Under the pieces are notes generated by a model, which ran no database searches, was not told the origin of the DNA, and saw only the letters and a list, made by a program, of their open reading frames with translations. DNA of 64,000 nt from assembly GCA_018401435.1 (NCBI GenBank), contig JAGYJW010000009.1:62001-126000 (forward strand). Reading direction: 5' to 3'. This DNA is from Deltaproteobacteria bacterium. Lineage in GTDB: Bacteria > Myxococcota_A > UBA796 > UBA2385. Shown piece by piece: positions 8,022 to 18,347 of this stretch (its first letter is position 1; each line of letters opens with the position of its first letter). Made by a program: the position numbers and the translations under genes.

Positions 8022-9603
8022 TCAGTCCTCTCGGCGCCGCAGGGCCAGGGCCCCGACCGAGAGCAGCAGCACGAGCCCCGTCGGCAGCCCGGCGGGGGCT
8101 CGCCTGCGTGCAGCCACCCGTCTCGCCCACGGCCACGCGGTTGCCCGGCGGCAATCCCGGCGGGTTGGGACGGAAGCTGCTGTCATCGGGCTGGGGCGTG
8201 GGCTCGGGCTCCTCGCCGTCCGCCCCATCGCCACCGTCGTCGCCATCGGTCTGCCCCGTGTCCACCGGCTCGCCGGTGTCGTCGCCGGGATCGGTGCTGC
8301 CAAAGCTGCAGGAGCCATCGCCGGGCTCCAGCGCGATGGAGCACCAGTTGTCGCCGGTGCCGATGTCCTTGCTGCAGGTGCCCTCGGCGAAGCCATCCAT
8401 GCAGGCGTGCACGGTGTAGCTGCCCAGGGCGAGGTCATAGAAGCGGTAGTAGCCGTCGCTGGCGGTGGCACCGGTCTCGCCGGTCTGCTCCACCCACACG
8501 AAGGCCCCAGGCAGCCGGGCGCCGGAGTAGATGTCGCCATCGGCCACCACGCCGATGATGTTGCCCGCTGCGCTGCCCCCAGACGAGAAGCTGTTCACCA
8601 GGTCCATATAGTGGTCCCAGTCCCAGCCGCTGCCCGGGTCGGTGTGGGTCTGGTTGGGCAGCTCGACATGGCCGACGATATAGGTGCGGCTGATGGGAAT
8701 GCCGTTTCTATCTGCAATATCCGCCGTCAGCATGGCAGAGGCCTGGTACATGGCCTCGGTATACCAGCGCCCGGGATCGTCCACATAGCCCTCGTGTTCG
8801 ATGCCCACGGTGTAGGGGTTCTCGGTGCCCACATGCCAGGCCTTGTCCTCTTCGTGGACCATCTGGGTCACCTGGCCATCGCTGGACCGCACCACATAGT
8901 GGGCGCTGACGCTGGCGCTGGAATTCTGGAACCAGGAGATGCAGCCCGAGTAGCTGCCCTGCACCGTGTGCACGACCACATGGGTGATGTCGGCGGCGGT
9001 GCGGCTCTGGTTGGTGTAGTTCGAGCTGCTGGCCGCGGTGAAGCTGTTGCAGCCGCTATAGTCGCAGGCGGTGGGCGGCGCTTCGGGCACGCGATCCCAG
9101 CTGTCCACCGGCTGGGCGGCGATGGACAGGCCGCTCTCGGGGTCCACCGGGACGCCGAAGTTGAGGGTCGCGTAGAGGGACTCGGCGTAGCGGTCTTGCA
9201 GCGTCGGGTCGTGGCTGCCCGAGAAGGCGCGGGTGGCGTCCCACCAGGCGAGCAGATCGTCGACAGGGGGGGCCTGGCCGGCATTCAGCCGCCGGGCGTG
9301 GCTGGCCAGCAAGGCGGCGGCGGCCTGCACCTGCAGCTCGGGAGAGGCCATCACCGCATCGGGCGAGAGCCCCGCCGCCATCGAGGCCATCTCCAGGCCC
9401 GGGCTGCCCTCCTCCCGCAGGTCGAAGAGGCCGTAGCCCCCCCAGGCGCTGGCCGCGTCCGGGCGCCAGCGGCTGGCCTCATAGGACAGGGCGAGCAGCA
9501 GGGGCTCGGGCACCCCGTGCTGCTTGGCCGCCTGGTGGAAGGCCAGGGGCAGGGGGCTGGCGGCCGAGAAGACCGGGAGGGAGAGCAGGAGCAGCAGGGA
9601 CAT
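8022..9603 (-). CDS. Modular peptidoglycan amidase with MYXO-CTERM-like tail (one frameshift)
   Basis: About 527 residues from ATG 9603. In order: signal peptide (MSLLLLLSLPVFSAASPL); a lytic-transglycosylase-like helical domain (GVPEPLLLALSYEASRWRP, WGGYGLFDLRE); an amidase_2/PGRP domain (HVVVHTVQG, SAHYVVRSSDGQ, GIEHEGY, GHVELPN, then TDPGSGWDW) with the expected Zn-ligand His and Asp; a carboxypeptidase-regulatory-like beta domain (GAFVWVEQTGETG, YTVHACMDGF); an Asp/Gly/Thr-rich linker; and a Cys-helix-RRR sorting tail (LPTGLVLLLSVGALALRRR). The tail lies in another frame, so an indel at about 8098-8110 is implied. It probably cleaves stem peptides in the wall or of prey. Convergent with the sigma factor gene. 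Confidence 0.85.
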
Positions 9604-9727
9604 GGAGGCTCCGGGATGTCGTGGAGCACCGTAACACCGGCGCAAGGCCCACTGTGGGGCGAGCCTGTGCCATGCCTTGCCGCGGGCGCCCTGCCGGGGC
9701 ACACAGACCAGGCCCTGGGAGGCTCCC

Positions 9728-10219
9728 ATGACCGACGCCGACGCCAGCAAGACCCAGCTGCTCCAGCAGCTCGATCCCCTGATCACCGCCATCGCCGCCT
9801 TGGATCTCGCGGATCCAGGCGCAGCAAGAGCGGCCTTGGACGCTCGCTTTCCGCTTGACGGCCCGGTCTTGACGGGCATCCGTGCCGCGGTGACTGCGGG
9901 CCTGGACGCCGGCTGGCTCTGCCCCCGCGAGAACGCGGGCATCCGCTTTGGCCGGCTGGCCAAGGCCGGCCCCGACACCGCCGGCCTGGGCATTGACGCC
10001 GTCGCCATGCACGGCCCAGGGCCCGGCCATGTGCACCCCACCGGCGAGGTCGACCTGTGCTTCGATCTGGCCGGCCAGCCGCGCTTTGATGGCAACGCGC
10101 CCGGCTGGACCGTCTACGGCCCCGGCACCTGGCACGAGCCCACCGTCCGCGACGGCGAGATGGTCATCCTCTACTTCTTGCCGGACGGCGCCATCCACTT
10201 CGGGCCGGCGCCGGCCTGA
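9728..10219 (+). CDS. DUF4863 / 4-hydroxylaminobenzoate lyase-like protein
   Basis: 163 residues from ATG 9728. The second half shows a small cupin-like pattern: GPGPGHVHPTGEVDLCFDL, then GWTVYGPGTWHEPTV and MVILYFLPDGAIHF. This fits the DUF4863 family, which includes PnbB, the 4-hydroxylaminobenzoate lyase of nitrobenzoate degradation. Conserved His and Glu (HVHPTGE) could bind a metal. The N-terminal 70 residues are helical. No aromatic-degradation genes are nearby, so the enzymatic name should not be taken as its function here. Divergent from the amidase gene, convergent with gcvH. Confidence 0.75.
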   Translation: MTDADASKTQLLQQLDPLITAIAALDLADPGAARAALDARFPLDGPVLTGIRAAVTAGLDAGWLCPRENAGIRFGRLAKAGPDTAGLGIDAVAMHGPGPGHVHPTGEVDLCFDLAGQPRFDGNAPGWTVYGPGTWHEPTVRDGEMVILYFLPDGAIHFGPAPA

Positions 10220-10228
10220 CGCAGCGGC

Positions 10229-10612
10229 TCAGGCGTCGGCCAGCACCGCGGCATAGCCGTCCGCGCTCAGCAGCCCGTCGATCTCGGCGGGCCTGCTCAG
10301 CCGGATCTTGAAGAGCCAGCCGCCGCCATAGGGGGCCTGGTTCACCGTCTCGGGATCGTCGTCCAGGGCGCCATTGACCTCGATCACCTCGCCCGAGATG
10401 GGGGCGTAGATGGCGCTGACGGCCTTCACCGATTCGATCTCGCCGGCCTCGCCGCCCTGGTCGATCTGGTCGCCCACCTCGGGCAGCTGGACGAAGACCA
10501 CATCACCGAGCGCCTGCTGGGCGTGGTCGGTGATGCCGACGGTGGCGACATCCCCGTCGACGCGAACCCACTCGTGGCTGTCGACGTAGCGGAGTTCCTT
10601 GGGAATGGACAT
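10229..10612 (-). CDS. gcvH: Glycine cleavage system H protein
   Basis: 127 residues, normal family length, from ATG 10612. It begins with the typical [25 protein letters not shown] and carries the lipoyl-attachment site ESVKA (the Lys is lipoylated), followed by [15 protein letters not shown] and [11 protein letters not shown] protein shuttles the aminomethyl group of glycine between the P and T proteins. It lies 51 nt downstream of gcvT on the same strand; gcvP is divergent. All key residues are present. Confidence 0.97.
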   Translation of the reverse strand: MSIPKELRYVDSHEWVRVDGDVATVGITDHAQQALGDVVFVQLPEVGDQIDQGGEAGEIESVKAVSAIYAPISGEVIEVNGALDDDPETVNQAPYGGGWLFKIRLSRPAEIDGLLSADGYAAVLADA

Positions 10613-10663
10613 GGGGGCCTCGTTTTCAGGGGGGAATGGAGATGCAGGGGCAGGCAAGGCGCC

Positions 10664-11764
10664 TCAGGTGGCGCGCTTGTAGAAGGGGCCCTTCTGGACC
10701 ACGGCCTCGGCCGTCCGGCCGCGCACGTCGACCACCACCCGGGTGCCGGGCTTGGCCAGACGCGGAGGAACATAGGCCAGCGCGATATTCTCACCCAGGG
10801 TGGGCGAGCGGGTGCCCGAGGTGACCTCGCCCACGGGCTGGCCCCCCTCCAGGATGGCGCTGCCGTGGCGGGCGATGCGGCCCTCCACCACCAGGCCCAC
10901 CAGGCGCTTCTTCAGGCGGCCCTCTCGCTGGGCGAGGAGGGCGGCCTTGCCCACGAAGTCAGCGGGCTTGTCCAGCTTGACGGCCCATGCGATGCCGGCC
11001 TCGAGCGGGGAGGACTGCTCGTCCATATCGCTGCCATAAAGCAGCATCTTGGCCTCCAGGCGCAGGGTGTCCCGGGCGCCCAGGCCGATGGGGGCCAGCC
11101 CAAAGGGGGCGCCAGCAGCCATCAGGGCGGGCCAAAGGGCGTCGGCGCCGGCCACGGGGAGGAAGACCTCGAAGCCGTCTTCGCCGGTGTAGCCGGTGCG
11201 GGCGATGACACAGCCGGCCACCCCGGCCACGGTGCCCAGGGCGAAGGCGTAGTAGGCGATCGCCGACAGATCGGTGTCGGTGAGGGTCTGCAGCAGGGCT
11301 TCGGCCTTGGGGCCCTGCACGGCGACCTGGGCCCAGAGATCGTGCTCCGCGATGACCTCGACCTCGTCGGGCAGCGGGTTGTGGGCCACGATCCAGTTGG
11401 TGTCCTTTTCGCGGTTGGCGGCGTTGACGCAGATGAAGATGTCGTCTGCGGCCACCCGGTAGACGATGAGATCGTCCACGATGCCGCCGTCGGGGGTGCA
11501 CATGGGGCTGTAGCGGGCCTGCCCGTCCACCAGGTCGTCCATGCGGTTGGTGAGCAGGTAGTCGGCGACTTCGAGGGCACGCGGGCCCTTCAACCGGACC
11601 TCGCCCATATGGGACACATCAAAGAGGCCGACCTGGGTGCGGACCCGGGCGTGTTCGGCCAGGATGCCCTCGTATTGGACCGGCATCTCCCAGCCGCCAA
11701 AGTCGATCAGGCGCGCGCCTGCCGCCTGGTGGAAGGCGAAGAAGGGGGTGCGGGACAGGCCCAT
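10664..11764 (-). CDS. gcvT: Aminomethyltransferase, glycine cleavage T protein
   Basis: 366 residues from ATG 11764. Family features in order: [26 protein letters not shown], the folate-domain Asp region [44 protein letters not shown], and [17 protein letters not shown]. It transfers the methylene group from H protein to tetrahydrofolate and releases ammonia. gcvH follows on the same strand. The nearby folD shares the C1-folate pool. No riboswitch is evident in the 124-bp region shared with gcvP. Confidence 0.97.
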   Translation of the reverse strand: MGLSRTPFFAFHQAAGARLIDFGGWEMPVQYEGILAEHARVRTQVGLFDVSHMGEVRLKGPRALEVADYLLTNRMDDLVDGQARYSPMCTPDGGIVDDLIVYRVAADDIFICVNAANREKDTNWIVAHNPLPDEVEVIAEHDLWAQVAVQGPKAEALLQTLTDTDLSAIAYYAFALGTVAGVAGCVIARTGYTGEDGFEVFLPVAGADALWPALMAAGAPFGLAPIGLGARDTLRLEAKMLLYGSDMDEQSSPLEAGIAWAVKLDKPADFVGKAALLAQREGRLKKRLVGLVVEGRIARHGSAILEGGQPVGEVTSGTRSPTLGENIALAYVPPRLAKPGTRVVVDVRGRTAEAVVQKGPFYKRAT

Positions 11765-11888
11765 GGGCTCTCCGATGACGGGGTGATGGCGGCTCTAACC
11801 GCGCGCTCCGCCGCGGGCATGGCGACCGTCGCCTGGGGGCGGCGAGCGCCCCGGCAACGGGCTAGCTTGCCCCCCGCCTGGAGGCAGC

Positions 11889-14764
11889 ATGACCCGCCCG
11901 ACCCTGCACCCCGAGCTCCCGACCCCCTCCCCCTTCGTGCACCGCCACATCGGCCCGCGGGATTCCGACCTGGCCGAGATGCTGGCGGTGGTGGGGCGGA
12001 CAGCCTGGACAGCCTCATCGCCGAGACCCTGCCGGCGTCCATTCGCCTGGGCCGGGATCTGGACCTGCCCGCCGCCCTCGACGAGCAGGGCTCGCTGGAC
12101 CGCATGGCCGATTATGCAGGTCGAAACAACATTCTTCGCAGCTATCTGGGCTATGGATACCACGACACGATCACCCCGCCGGTGATCCTGCGCAACATCC
12201 TCGAGAACCCCGGCTGGTACACCGCCTACACCCCCTACCAGGCCGAGATCTCCCAGGGCCGGCTCGAGGCCCTGCTCATCTTCCAGACCCTGGTGGAGGA
12301 GCTGACGGGCATGGCCATGGCCAACGCCTCCTTGCTGGACGAGGCCACCGCCGGGGCCGAGGCCATGACCATGTGCGGCCGCCTGGTGAAGGGCAAGGAC
12401 CGCGACACCTTCTTCCTCAGCGACCGCTGCCACCCCCAGACCATCGCGGTGGTGCAGACCCGGGCCGAGCCCCTCAACATCCGGGTGGTGGTGGCCCCGG
12501 TGGCCGACTGGACCCTGGATGCCCGCTGCATCGGCGGTCTCCTTCAGTACCCCGACACCACCGGCGCCGTCGTGGACCCCGGCGACCTCGCCGACCGCAT
12601 GCACGCCGCCGGGGCCCTGCTGTGCGTGGCCTCGGACCTGATGGCCCTCACCCTGCTCAAGCCGCCCGGTGAGTTCGGTGCCGACGTGGTGATCGGCAAT
12701 AGCCAGCGCTTCGGCGTGCCCCTGGGCTATGGCGGCCCCCACGCCGCCTTCATGTCCTGCCGCGAAGAGTACCGGCGCCAGATGCCCGGACGCATGATCG
12801 GCATCAGCAAGGACCGCCACGGCAACCCCGCCCTGCGCATGGCCCTCCAGACCCGCGAGCAGCACATCCGCCGGCAGAAGGCCACGTCCAATATCTGCAC
12901 CGCCCAGGTGCTGCTGGCGGTCTGCGCCGGCATGTACGCGGTGTGGCACGGCCCGGATGGCCTGCGCCGCATCGCCCGGCGCATGGCGGGCCAGGCCCAC
13001 CTGCTGGCGGGCGCCGCCCGCGCCGCAGGCATCACGGTGGTCACCGACCACTTCTTTGACACGGTGCACCTGCGCCTCACCGACGGGCCCAGCCGCGACC
13101 GCCTGGTGGCCGCCGCCCTGGACGCGGGGGTCAACCTGCGCAAGGAGGCCGACGCCGACGTCATCATCGCCCTGGACGAGCGGGTGACCGACGACGACCT
13201 GCGCTTGCTGCTGACGCTGGTCGGCTTTGCAGGGGATGCCAGCCGCCTGTCCGCGCAACCCGCTCTGGCCCCCGCGCAGCTGCGCAGCTCCGACTTCCTG
13301 GGCAACCCCATCTTCCACGCCCACCGCAGCGAATCGTCCATGATGCGCCTGCTGCGGCGCCTGCAGGGCCGGGACATCGCCCTGGACACCTCGATGATCC
13401 CGCTGGGCTCCTGCACCATGAAGCTCAACGCCGCCGCCGAGATGATCCCGGTGACCTGGCGGGGCTTTGGGGGGCTGCACCCCTTCGCCCCCCAGGCCCA
13501 GGCCCAGGGCTATGCCGCCCTCTTCTCGGATCTGGAGCGCTGGCTGGCCGAGATCACGGGCTTCGCCGCCGTCAGCCTGCAGCCCAACGCCGGGTCCCAG
13601 GGCGAGTATGCCGGCCTGCTCTGCATTCGCGCCTGGCACCGGTCGCGGGGTGACCTCCACCGCGACATCTGCCTGATCCCCACCTCGGCCCATGGCACCA
13701 ACCCGGCCAGCGCCGTCATGGCGGGCATGGAGGTCGTCGCCGTGCGCTGCGACGACGCGGGCAACATCGATCTCGAGGATCTGCGGGTCAAGGCCGACCA
13801 GCACGCCGACCGCCTGGCCGCCCTGATGGTCACCTACCCCAGCACCCACGGGGTCTTCGAAGAGGCCATCAAGACCGTCTGCGAGCTCATTCACGAGAAG
13901 GGCGGGCAGGTCTATATGGACGGCGCCAACATGAACGCCATGGTCGGGCTGGCCCGACCCGGCGACATCGGCGCCGACGTGCTGCACCTCAACCTGCACA
14001 AGACCTTCTGCATCCCCCATGGCGGCGGTGGGCCGGGCATGGGCCCCATCGGCGTGGCCGCCCACCTCGCCCCCTTCTTGCCGGGCCACCCGGTGGTGCC
14101 GGGGGGCGGCGACCAGAGCCTGGGCACGATCTCGGCGGCCCAGCAGGGCAGCCCGTCCATCCTGCCCATCTCCTGGTCCTATATCGCCATGATGGGGGCC
14201 GATGGCCTGCGCAAGGCCAGCCAGGTCGCCATCCTCAACGCCAACTATGTGGCGGCGCGGCTCAAGGGCGCCTATCCCGTGCTCTATAGCGGTCGCAGCG
14301 GGCGGGTGGCCCACGAGTGCATCCTGGACCTGCGCCACTTCAAGGCCGTCGGCATCGAGGCCGAAGACGTGGCCAAGCGGCTGATGGACTTCGGCTTCCA
14401 TGCCCCGACGATGAGCTTCCCGGTGGCCGGCACCCTGATGGTGGAGCCCACCGAGAGCGAGGACCGCGGCGAGCTCGACCGCTTCTGCGAGGCCATGTTG
14501 GCCATCCGCGAAGAGATCGCCCAGGTCGAAGGCGGCGAGATTGCCGCCGACCAGAGCCCGCTGTCCATGGCCCCCCACACCCAGGACGAGGTCACGGCCG
14601 AGGCCTGGGACCACCCCTATAGCCGCGCCCAGGCCGCCTTCCCCCTGCCCTGGCTGCGTCAGGGCAAGTACTGGCCGCCGGTGGGCCGCATCGACAATGT
14701 CTGGGGAGACCGCAACCTCTTCTGCAGCTGCAACGCCTGGGATGCGGTGCTCACCACGAAGTAG
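11889..14764 (+). CDS. gcvP: Glycine dehydrogenase (decarboxylating), P protein (one frameshift)
   Basis: A full-length single-chain P protein: 958 residues if one base is restored. The start ATG 11889 (GGAGG upstream) reads [21 protein letters not shown] and then leaves the frame at the G run 11993-11996. Adding one G gives [19 protein letters not shown], which continues to the end. The PLP-binding Lys lies in [24 protein letters not shown], and the Gly-rich [16 protein letters not shown] and [14 protein letters not shown] segments are present. It decarboxylates glycine onto H protein. Divergent from gcvT-gcvH. The conservation on both sides of the break argues that the indel is a sequencing or assembly error. 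Confidence 0.95.
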
Positions 14765-14766
14765 CG

Positions 14767-15273
14767 GTGGGCCGCCCCACCCAGGAAGAAGACCTCGCGG
14801 ACCAGCGGCGACGCAAGGCCCTCATGGCCGGCAGCGGCTGGCTCTTGGCCCCCCTGGGCGCCCTGCTGGCCCTGGGTGGGCTGCTTCGTTGGTCGCTGGG
14901 TGCCGCCAGCCCCCTGTCGGCCGTGGGCGGCCTGCTGGCCCTGGGGGGCGGCCTGCTGCTGCTGCGAGAGGCCCGGCTGACCGTGCCCACGGTGGATCCG
15001 CGGCTGCCGGCCCACCACAACCTGCCCGAGGACGATCCCCGTCGCAGGCTGCCGCGGTCGGCGCGCCGCCGCCTGTGGCTGCTGGCCAGCTTGGGCTGGG
15101 TGCTGGTCCAAGCGCTGGCGGTGCTGCTCACCATGGCCAGCCGGGACCAGCTGGGTGGTTGGGCGCGCCTCGCCCTGTTCAGCGGCCTGGCCTATGGCAG
15201 CCTGGCCCTGGTCCTCGCCCTGCTTCGGCGCTTCAACGGCAGCACCGCCTGGCCCGGCGGGCCCGAAGGCTGA
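14767..15273 (+). CDS. Small polytopic membrane protein of unknown function
   Basis: 168 residues starting with GTG 2 nt after the gcvP stop, so it is probably translated from the same mRNA. A short basic N-terminus (EEDLADQRRRKALM) precedes two hydrophobic helices (about 20-43 and 50-70). A Pro/Arg-rich loop follows (LPAHHNLPEDDPRRRLPRSARR), then two more helices (about 103-125 and 132-152). I recognise no family. A role in glycine metabolism is not implied beyond co-transcription. Confidence 0.65.
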   Translation: MGRPTQEEDLADQRRRKALMAGSGWLLAPLGALLALGGLLRWSLGAASPLSAVGGLLALGGGLLLLREARLTVPTVDPRLPAHHNLPEDDPRRRLPRSARRRLWLLASLGWVLVQALAVLLTMASRDQLGGWARLALFSGLAYGSLALVLALLRRFNGSTAWPGGPEG

Positions 15274-15288
15274 TCGGCCGCAGCAGCC

Positions 15289-16150
15289 CTATGCGACGAC
15301 CGGGGCCTGGCGGCGCTCGCTGGCGGTGACGGTGTTGTCCATCAGGGTCGCGATGGTCATGGGTCCCACGCCGCCGGGCACGGGCGTGATGGCGGCGACA
15401 TGGGGCAAGGCGCCCTCAAAGTCCACATCGCCGCACAGGCTGCCGTCGGGCAGGCGGTTGATGCCGACATCCACCACCACCGCGCCGGGCTTGAGCCAGG
15501 CGCCCAGGATGGCCCGGGGCCGACCGATGGCCGCCACCACCACATCGGCGTCGGCCAGCAGGGCGGGCAGGTCGCGGGTGCGGCTGTGGGCGACGGTCAC
15601 GGTGGCCCCCGCCTGCTCCAAGAGCATGGCCATGGGGCGGCCGACGATATTGCTGCGGCCGATGACCACGGCCCGCGCCCCGGAGAGGGTCAGGCTGCCC
15701 ACGGCCACCAGGCCGTCCAGCAGCCGCATGCAGCCCAAGGGGGTGCAGGGCACCAGCGCCGGGCGGCCCTGGCTGAGCAAGCCGGTATTGGCGGGGTGAA
15801 ATCCGTCCACGTCCTTGTCGGGCGAGACCCGGTCCAGAACCCGCGCAGAATCGATGTGGGCAGGCAGGGGCAGCTGCACCAGAATGCCGTCCACAGCTTC
15901 ATCTTCGTTGAGCTGATCCACCAGGTCCAGCAGGGCCTGCTGGCTGATGTCGGCGGCGAGCCGGTGGTTGCGCTGCACAAAGCCCAAGGCCGCGGCGCGC
16001 TGTCCCTTGCTGCGCACATAGACCTGGCTGGCGGGATCTTCCCCACCAGCACCGTCGCCAGGCCGGGGGCCGCGCGAGGGCGGCGACCCGAGCCCGCAGG
16101 CCCGCGGCGCGGCTGCGCGCCAGGGCCCGACCGTCGAGCAGGGTGGCCAT
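15289..16150 (-). CDS. folD: Methylenetetrahydrofolate dehydrogenase/cyclohydrolase FolD (two frameshifts)
   Basis: Restoring two bases gives 287 residues, normal for FolD. The start ATG 16150 reads [19 protein letters not shown]. After indels in C/G runs at about 16063-16069 and 16041-16044 the frame continues as [22 protein letters not shown] (substrate site, YVxxK). It then gives [51 protein letters not shown] (NADP site) and [11 protein letters not shown]. It interconverts methylene-, methenyl- and formyl-THF, linking to the glycine cleavage genes just upstream. Two breaks in G/C runs of an essential-type gene point to base-calling errors. Confidence 0.93.
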
Positions 16151-16443
16151 TCAGTCCGCCTTGGGGGTCGAGGCGGGTGCGGGGCCGGCGCGGGCGCAGG
16201 GTGGCGGCGGCAGCCGGGGCAGCGGCGGGCTGGGGGCGCTGCGCTGTCCCCGCCGCCGCTCTTCAGGCCGTAGTGGTCGCTATACCAGCCGCTGCCCTTC
16301 AGGGTGAAGGAGGTGCGGGAGATGAGCTTCTTGACGTTGCCTGCCTGGCAGCTGGGGCACTGCGTCAGGGGGTCATCGCTGATCTTCTGGAGGGCGTCGA
16401 ACTGGTGCCCGCAGTCGGGGCAGCGATACTCGTAGATGGGCAT
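16151..16443 (-). CDS. FmdB-family zinc ribbon protein (probable frameshift near C-terminus)
   Basis: Starts [21 protein letters not shown] and continues with a second CPSC pair, giving two CxxC knuckles typical of FmdB/CxxC_CxxC_SSSS regulators, then [18 protein letters not shown] ends. In the starting frame the protein would run on into folD. One extra C in the run at about 16243-16250 gives a Pro/Ala-rich tail ending PASTPKAD with TGA at 16151-16153, immediately before the folD start (97 residues). I therefore infer an indel. FmdB-like proteins are small putative regulators, and the function here is unknown. Confidence 0.75.
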
Positions 16444-16593
16444 GGGCCGGTCCAAGAAAGACGAGAGTTGGGACGGGTGGGCGTGCCCCGGCGCGCGGTG
16501 GCCCACAAAGGCTGCGGCCGCAGCGCCCGGCGGCCGCAAGATAGGCACCCCGGTGATTGAGGCAAGTGCAATCAGGCGCTACAAGGAGCGGCA

Positions 16594-17403
16594 ATGTCCC
16601 TGTTCGGCCTCATCGCAGCGCTCCTCCTGGCCCCCCTGCTGGTGGGTGTGCTGGTGACATCCGCCTTCAACGCCCTGGATCGCAACGAGCGGGTCCGCCC
16701 CACCGCGGCGGGCGCCGTCTGGATGCTGCGAGAGCTGCTGGCGGGTCTGCGCACCCTGATCCAGCACCCCTTCGGCATGTGGGTCCGGCCGCCCCGACAT
16801 CTCCCGCCGCCGTGGCCCGCAGAGCGCCGCCGCCCCGTCGTGCTGGTGCCCGGCTTCGCCCTCAACGGCAGCTCCATGTGGGCCCTGGCCCGCCACCTGC
16901 GGCGCTGCGGATGGGACTGGGTGCATATCGTCAACAACGAGCCCCGGGTCGCTACCGTAGAAGAATACGCCCGCTCGCTGGCGGTCGAGGTCGAGCGCCT
17001 CAGGGCCGCCTCGGGCGCCCACCGGGTGGACCTTGTGGCCCACTCCATGGGCGGCGTGGTGAGCGGCCACTACATCAACCACATGCGCGGCGCCGAGGCG
17101 GTGAACCGCCTGGTGACCCTCGGCACGCCCTGGCATGGCACGCGGCTGCATGTCTTCGGCCAGCGCCGGCAGGTGCGGGACCTCGCCCCTGGGGCCCCGG
17201 CCTTGGCCCTGGCTTGCCCGCCCCAGGTGGCGCTCACCTCCATCTGGAGCCGGCACGACGGCCTGATGTTCCCGACCCAGACCTCGGTGGTGCCGGGCGC
17301 GGACAACCGCCAGCTTCAGCACATCGGCCACTTGGACCTGCTCTACAACCCGCGCGCCTTGTCGCAGGTGGCCGAGGCCCTGGCCACCCCGGTGCTCCCA
17401 TGA
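16594..17403 (+). CDS. Alpha/beta-hydrolase, triacylglycerol lipase-like
   Basis: 269 residues from ATG 16594 with AAGGAG 5-6 nt upstream. The N-terminal membrane anchor is LIAALLLAPLLVGVLVTSAF. The hydrolase core has PVVLVPGFALNGSSMW (oxyanion region), the nucleophile elbow AHSMGG (Ser catalytic) and VTLGTPWHGT. A late Asp (SRHDGLM) and a His in LQHIGHLDLLYN can complete the triad. It resembles membrane-anchored esterases/lipases of the GPI-inositol-deacylase/PGAP1-like group. Its stop overlaps the next ATG (ATGA), so it heads an operon with two ArsA-type ATPases, suggesting membrane or lipid handling. Confidence 0.82.
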   Translation: MSLFGLIAALLLAPLLVGVLVTSAFNALDRNERVRPTAAGAVWMLRELLAGLRTLIQHPFGMWVRPPRHLPPPWPAERRRPVVLVPGFALNGSSMWALARHLRRCGWDWVHIVNNEPRVATVEEYARSLAVEVERLRAASGAHRVDLVAHSMGGVVSGHYINHMRGAEAVNRLVTLGTPWHGTRLHVFGQRRQVRDLAPGAPALALACPPQVALTSIWSRHDGLMFPTQTSVVPGADNRQLQHIGHLDLLYNPRALSQVAEALATPVLP

Positions 17404-18347
17404 CCCTGGGCGACCGCCGCATCCTGATGGTGACGGGCAAGGGCGGGGTGGGCAAGACCACCGTGGCCACGGCGATCGGCCTGGAGGCCGCCCGGCGGGG
17501 CTTGCGCACCGTCATCGCCGAGACCTCGGGCAGCCAGCGCATCCCCGAGCTCTTCGGCCTGCGGTCCAAGGGCTATGCGCTGCTGCAGCTTCAAGACCAG
17601 CTCTTCACCCTGTCCATCACCCCCCAGGAGGCGATGGAGGACTATGTGGTGCAGCAGGTCAAGATCCGCAAGATCTACGAGATGGTCTTCAAGAACCGCG
17701 TGATGGGCCCCTTCATCGAGGCCGTACCCGGCTTGCACGACGCGGTGCAGCTGGGCAAGATCTTCGATCTCGCCCGCGCCGAGAGCCGGGGCCGGGCGGA
17801 CTGGGACCTGATCGTGGTGGACGCGCCTGCCACGGGCCACGGCCTCAGCCTGCTGTCCTCCGCCCGCACCATGATGGACCTCACCCGCAGCGGCCCCCTC
17901 TTTGAGGGTGTACGACAGGTGCACGATGTCGTGGACGATCCCAAGGTCTCTGGGGTGGTGCTGGTGAGCCTGCCCGAAGAGATGCCCGTCAACGAGACCG
18001 CCGAACTCTACGCCCGACTGGGGGTGGCCCAGGAGCGCGTGAAGCTGGTGGTGCTCAACGATGTGCGGCAGGCCCCCTTTCCGCCCGGCCCGGATTGGCC
18101 CGCCGCCCGCGCCGCCTTGCTTGCGGACGCCCCCCCCGACCGGGTCGAAGCCGTCGCGCTCACCGACCGCTGGCTGGAGCGGGTGGCCCGGCAGGACCGG
18201 GCCCGCGAGGCCCTGCGCAGCCGGGTGGGAAGGCCCCAGGCCGACCTCCCCCATATCGACGGTGGCCAGCCCAATCTCGCCGACCTGAGCAGCCTTGGCC
18301 TTCAGCTGGGCGAGGCCCTGGACCGGGCCGGGGGAGCCCCCCGATGA
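17400..18347 (+). CDS. ArsA/Get3-family ATPase (first of a pair)
   Basis: 315 residues. The start overlaps the lipase stop (ATGA). The N-terminal P-loop ILMVTGKGGVGKTTVATAIG is the deviant Walker A of ArsA/Get3/MinD ATPases. DLIVVDAPATGHGLSLL is the switch II/Walker B region. Later VSLPEEMPVNETAELYARL and VVLNDV are typical of ArsA-like proteins. No arsenite-binding Cys cluster is visible, and no ars genes are near. Such paired proteins are common in Myxococcota and Actinobacteria (from memory) with unknown role. I infer a heterodimer with the next gene. Confidence 0.88.
   Translation: MTLGDRRILMVTGKGGVGKTTVATAIGLEAARRGLRTVIAETSGSQRIPELFGLRSKGYALLQLQDQLFTLSITPQEAMEDYVVQQVKIRKIYEMVFKNRVMGPFIEAVPGLHDAVQLGKIFDLARAESRGRADWDLIVVDAPATGHGLSLLSSARTMMDLTRSGPLFEGVRQVHDVVDDPKVSGVVLVSLPEEMPVNETAELYARLGVAQERVKLVVLNDVRQAPFPPGPDWPAARAALLADAPPDRVEAVALTDRWLERVARQDRAREALRSRVGRPQADLPHIDGGQPNLADLSSLGLQLGEALDRAGGAPR

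Noticed and set aside
9728..10219. Nitrobenzoate degradation gene (pnbB)
   Set aside because: Family similarity only; there are no pathway neighbours, so a specific catabolic role is not supported.
11795..14614. 939-codon minus-strand frame opposite gcvP
   Set aside because: Shadow of gcvP; gcvP has complete P-protein motifs while the opposite frame reads as His/Gly/Asp-rich noise.
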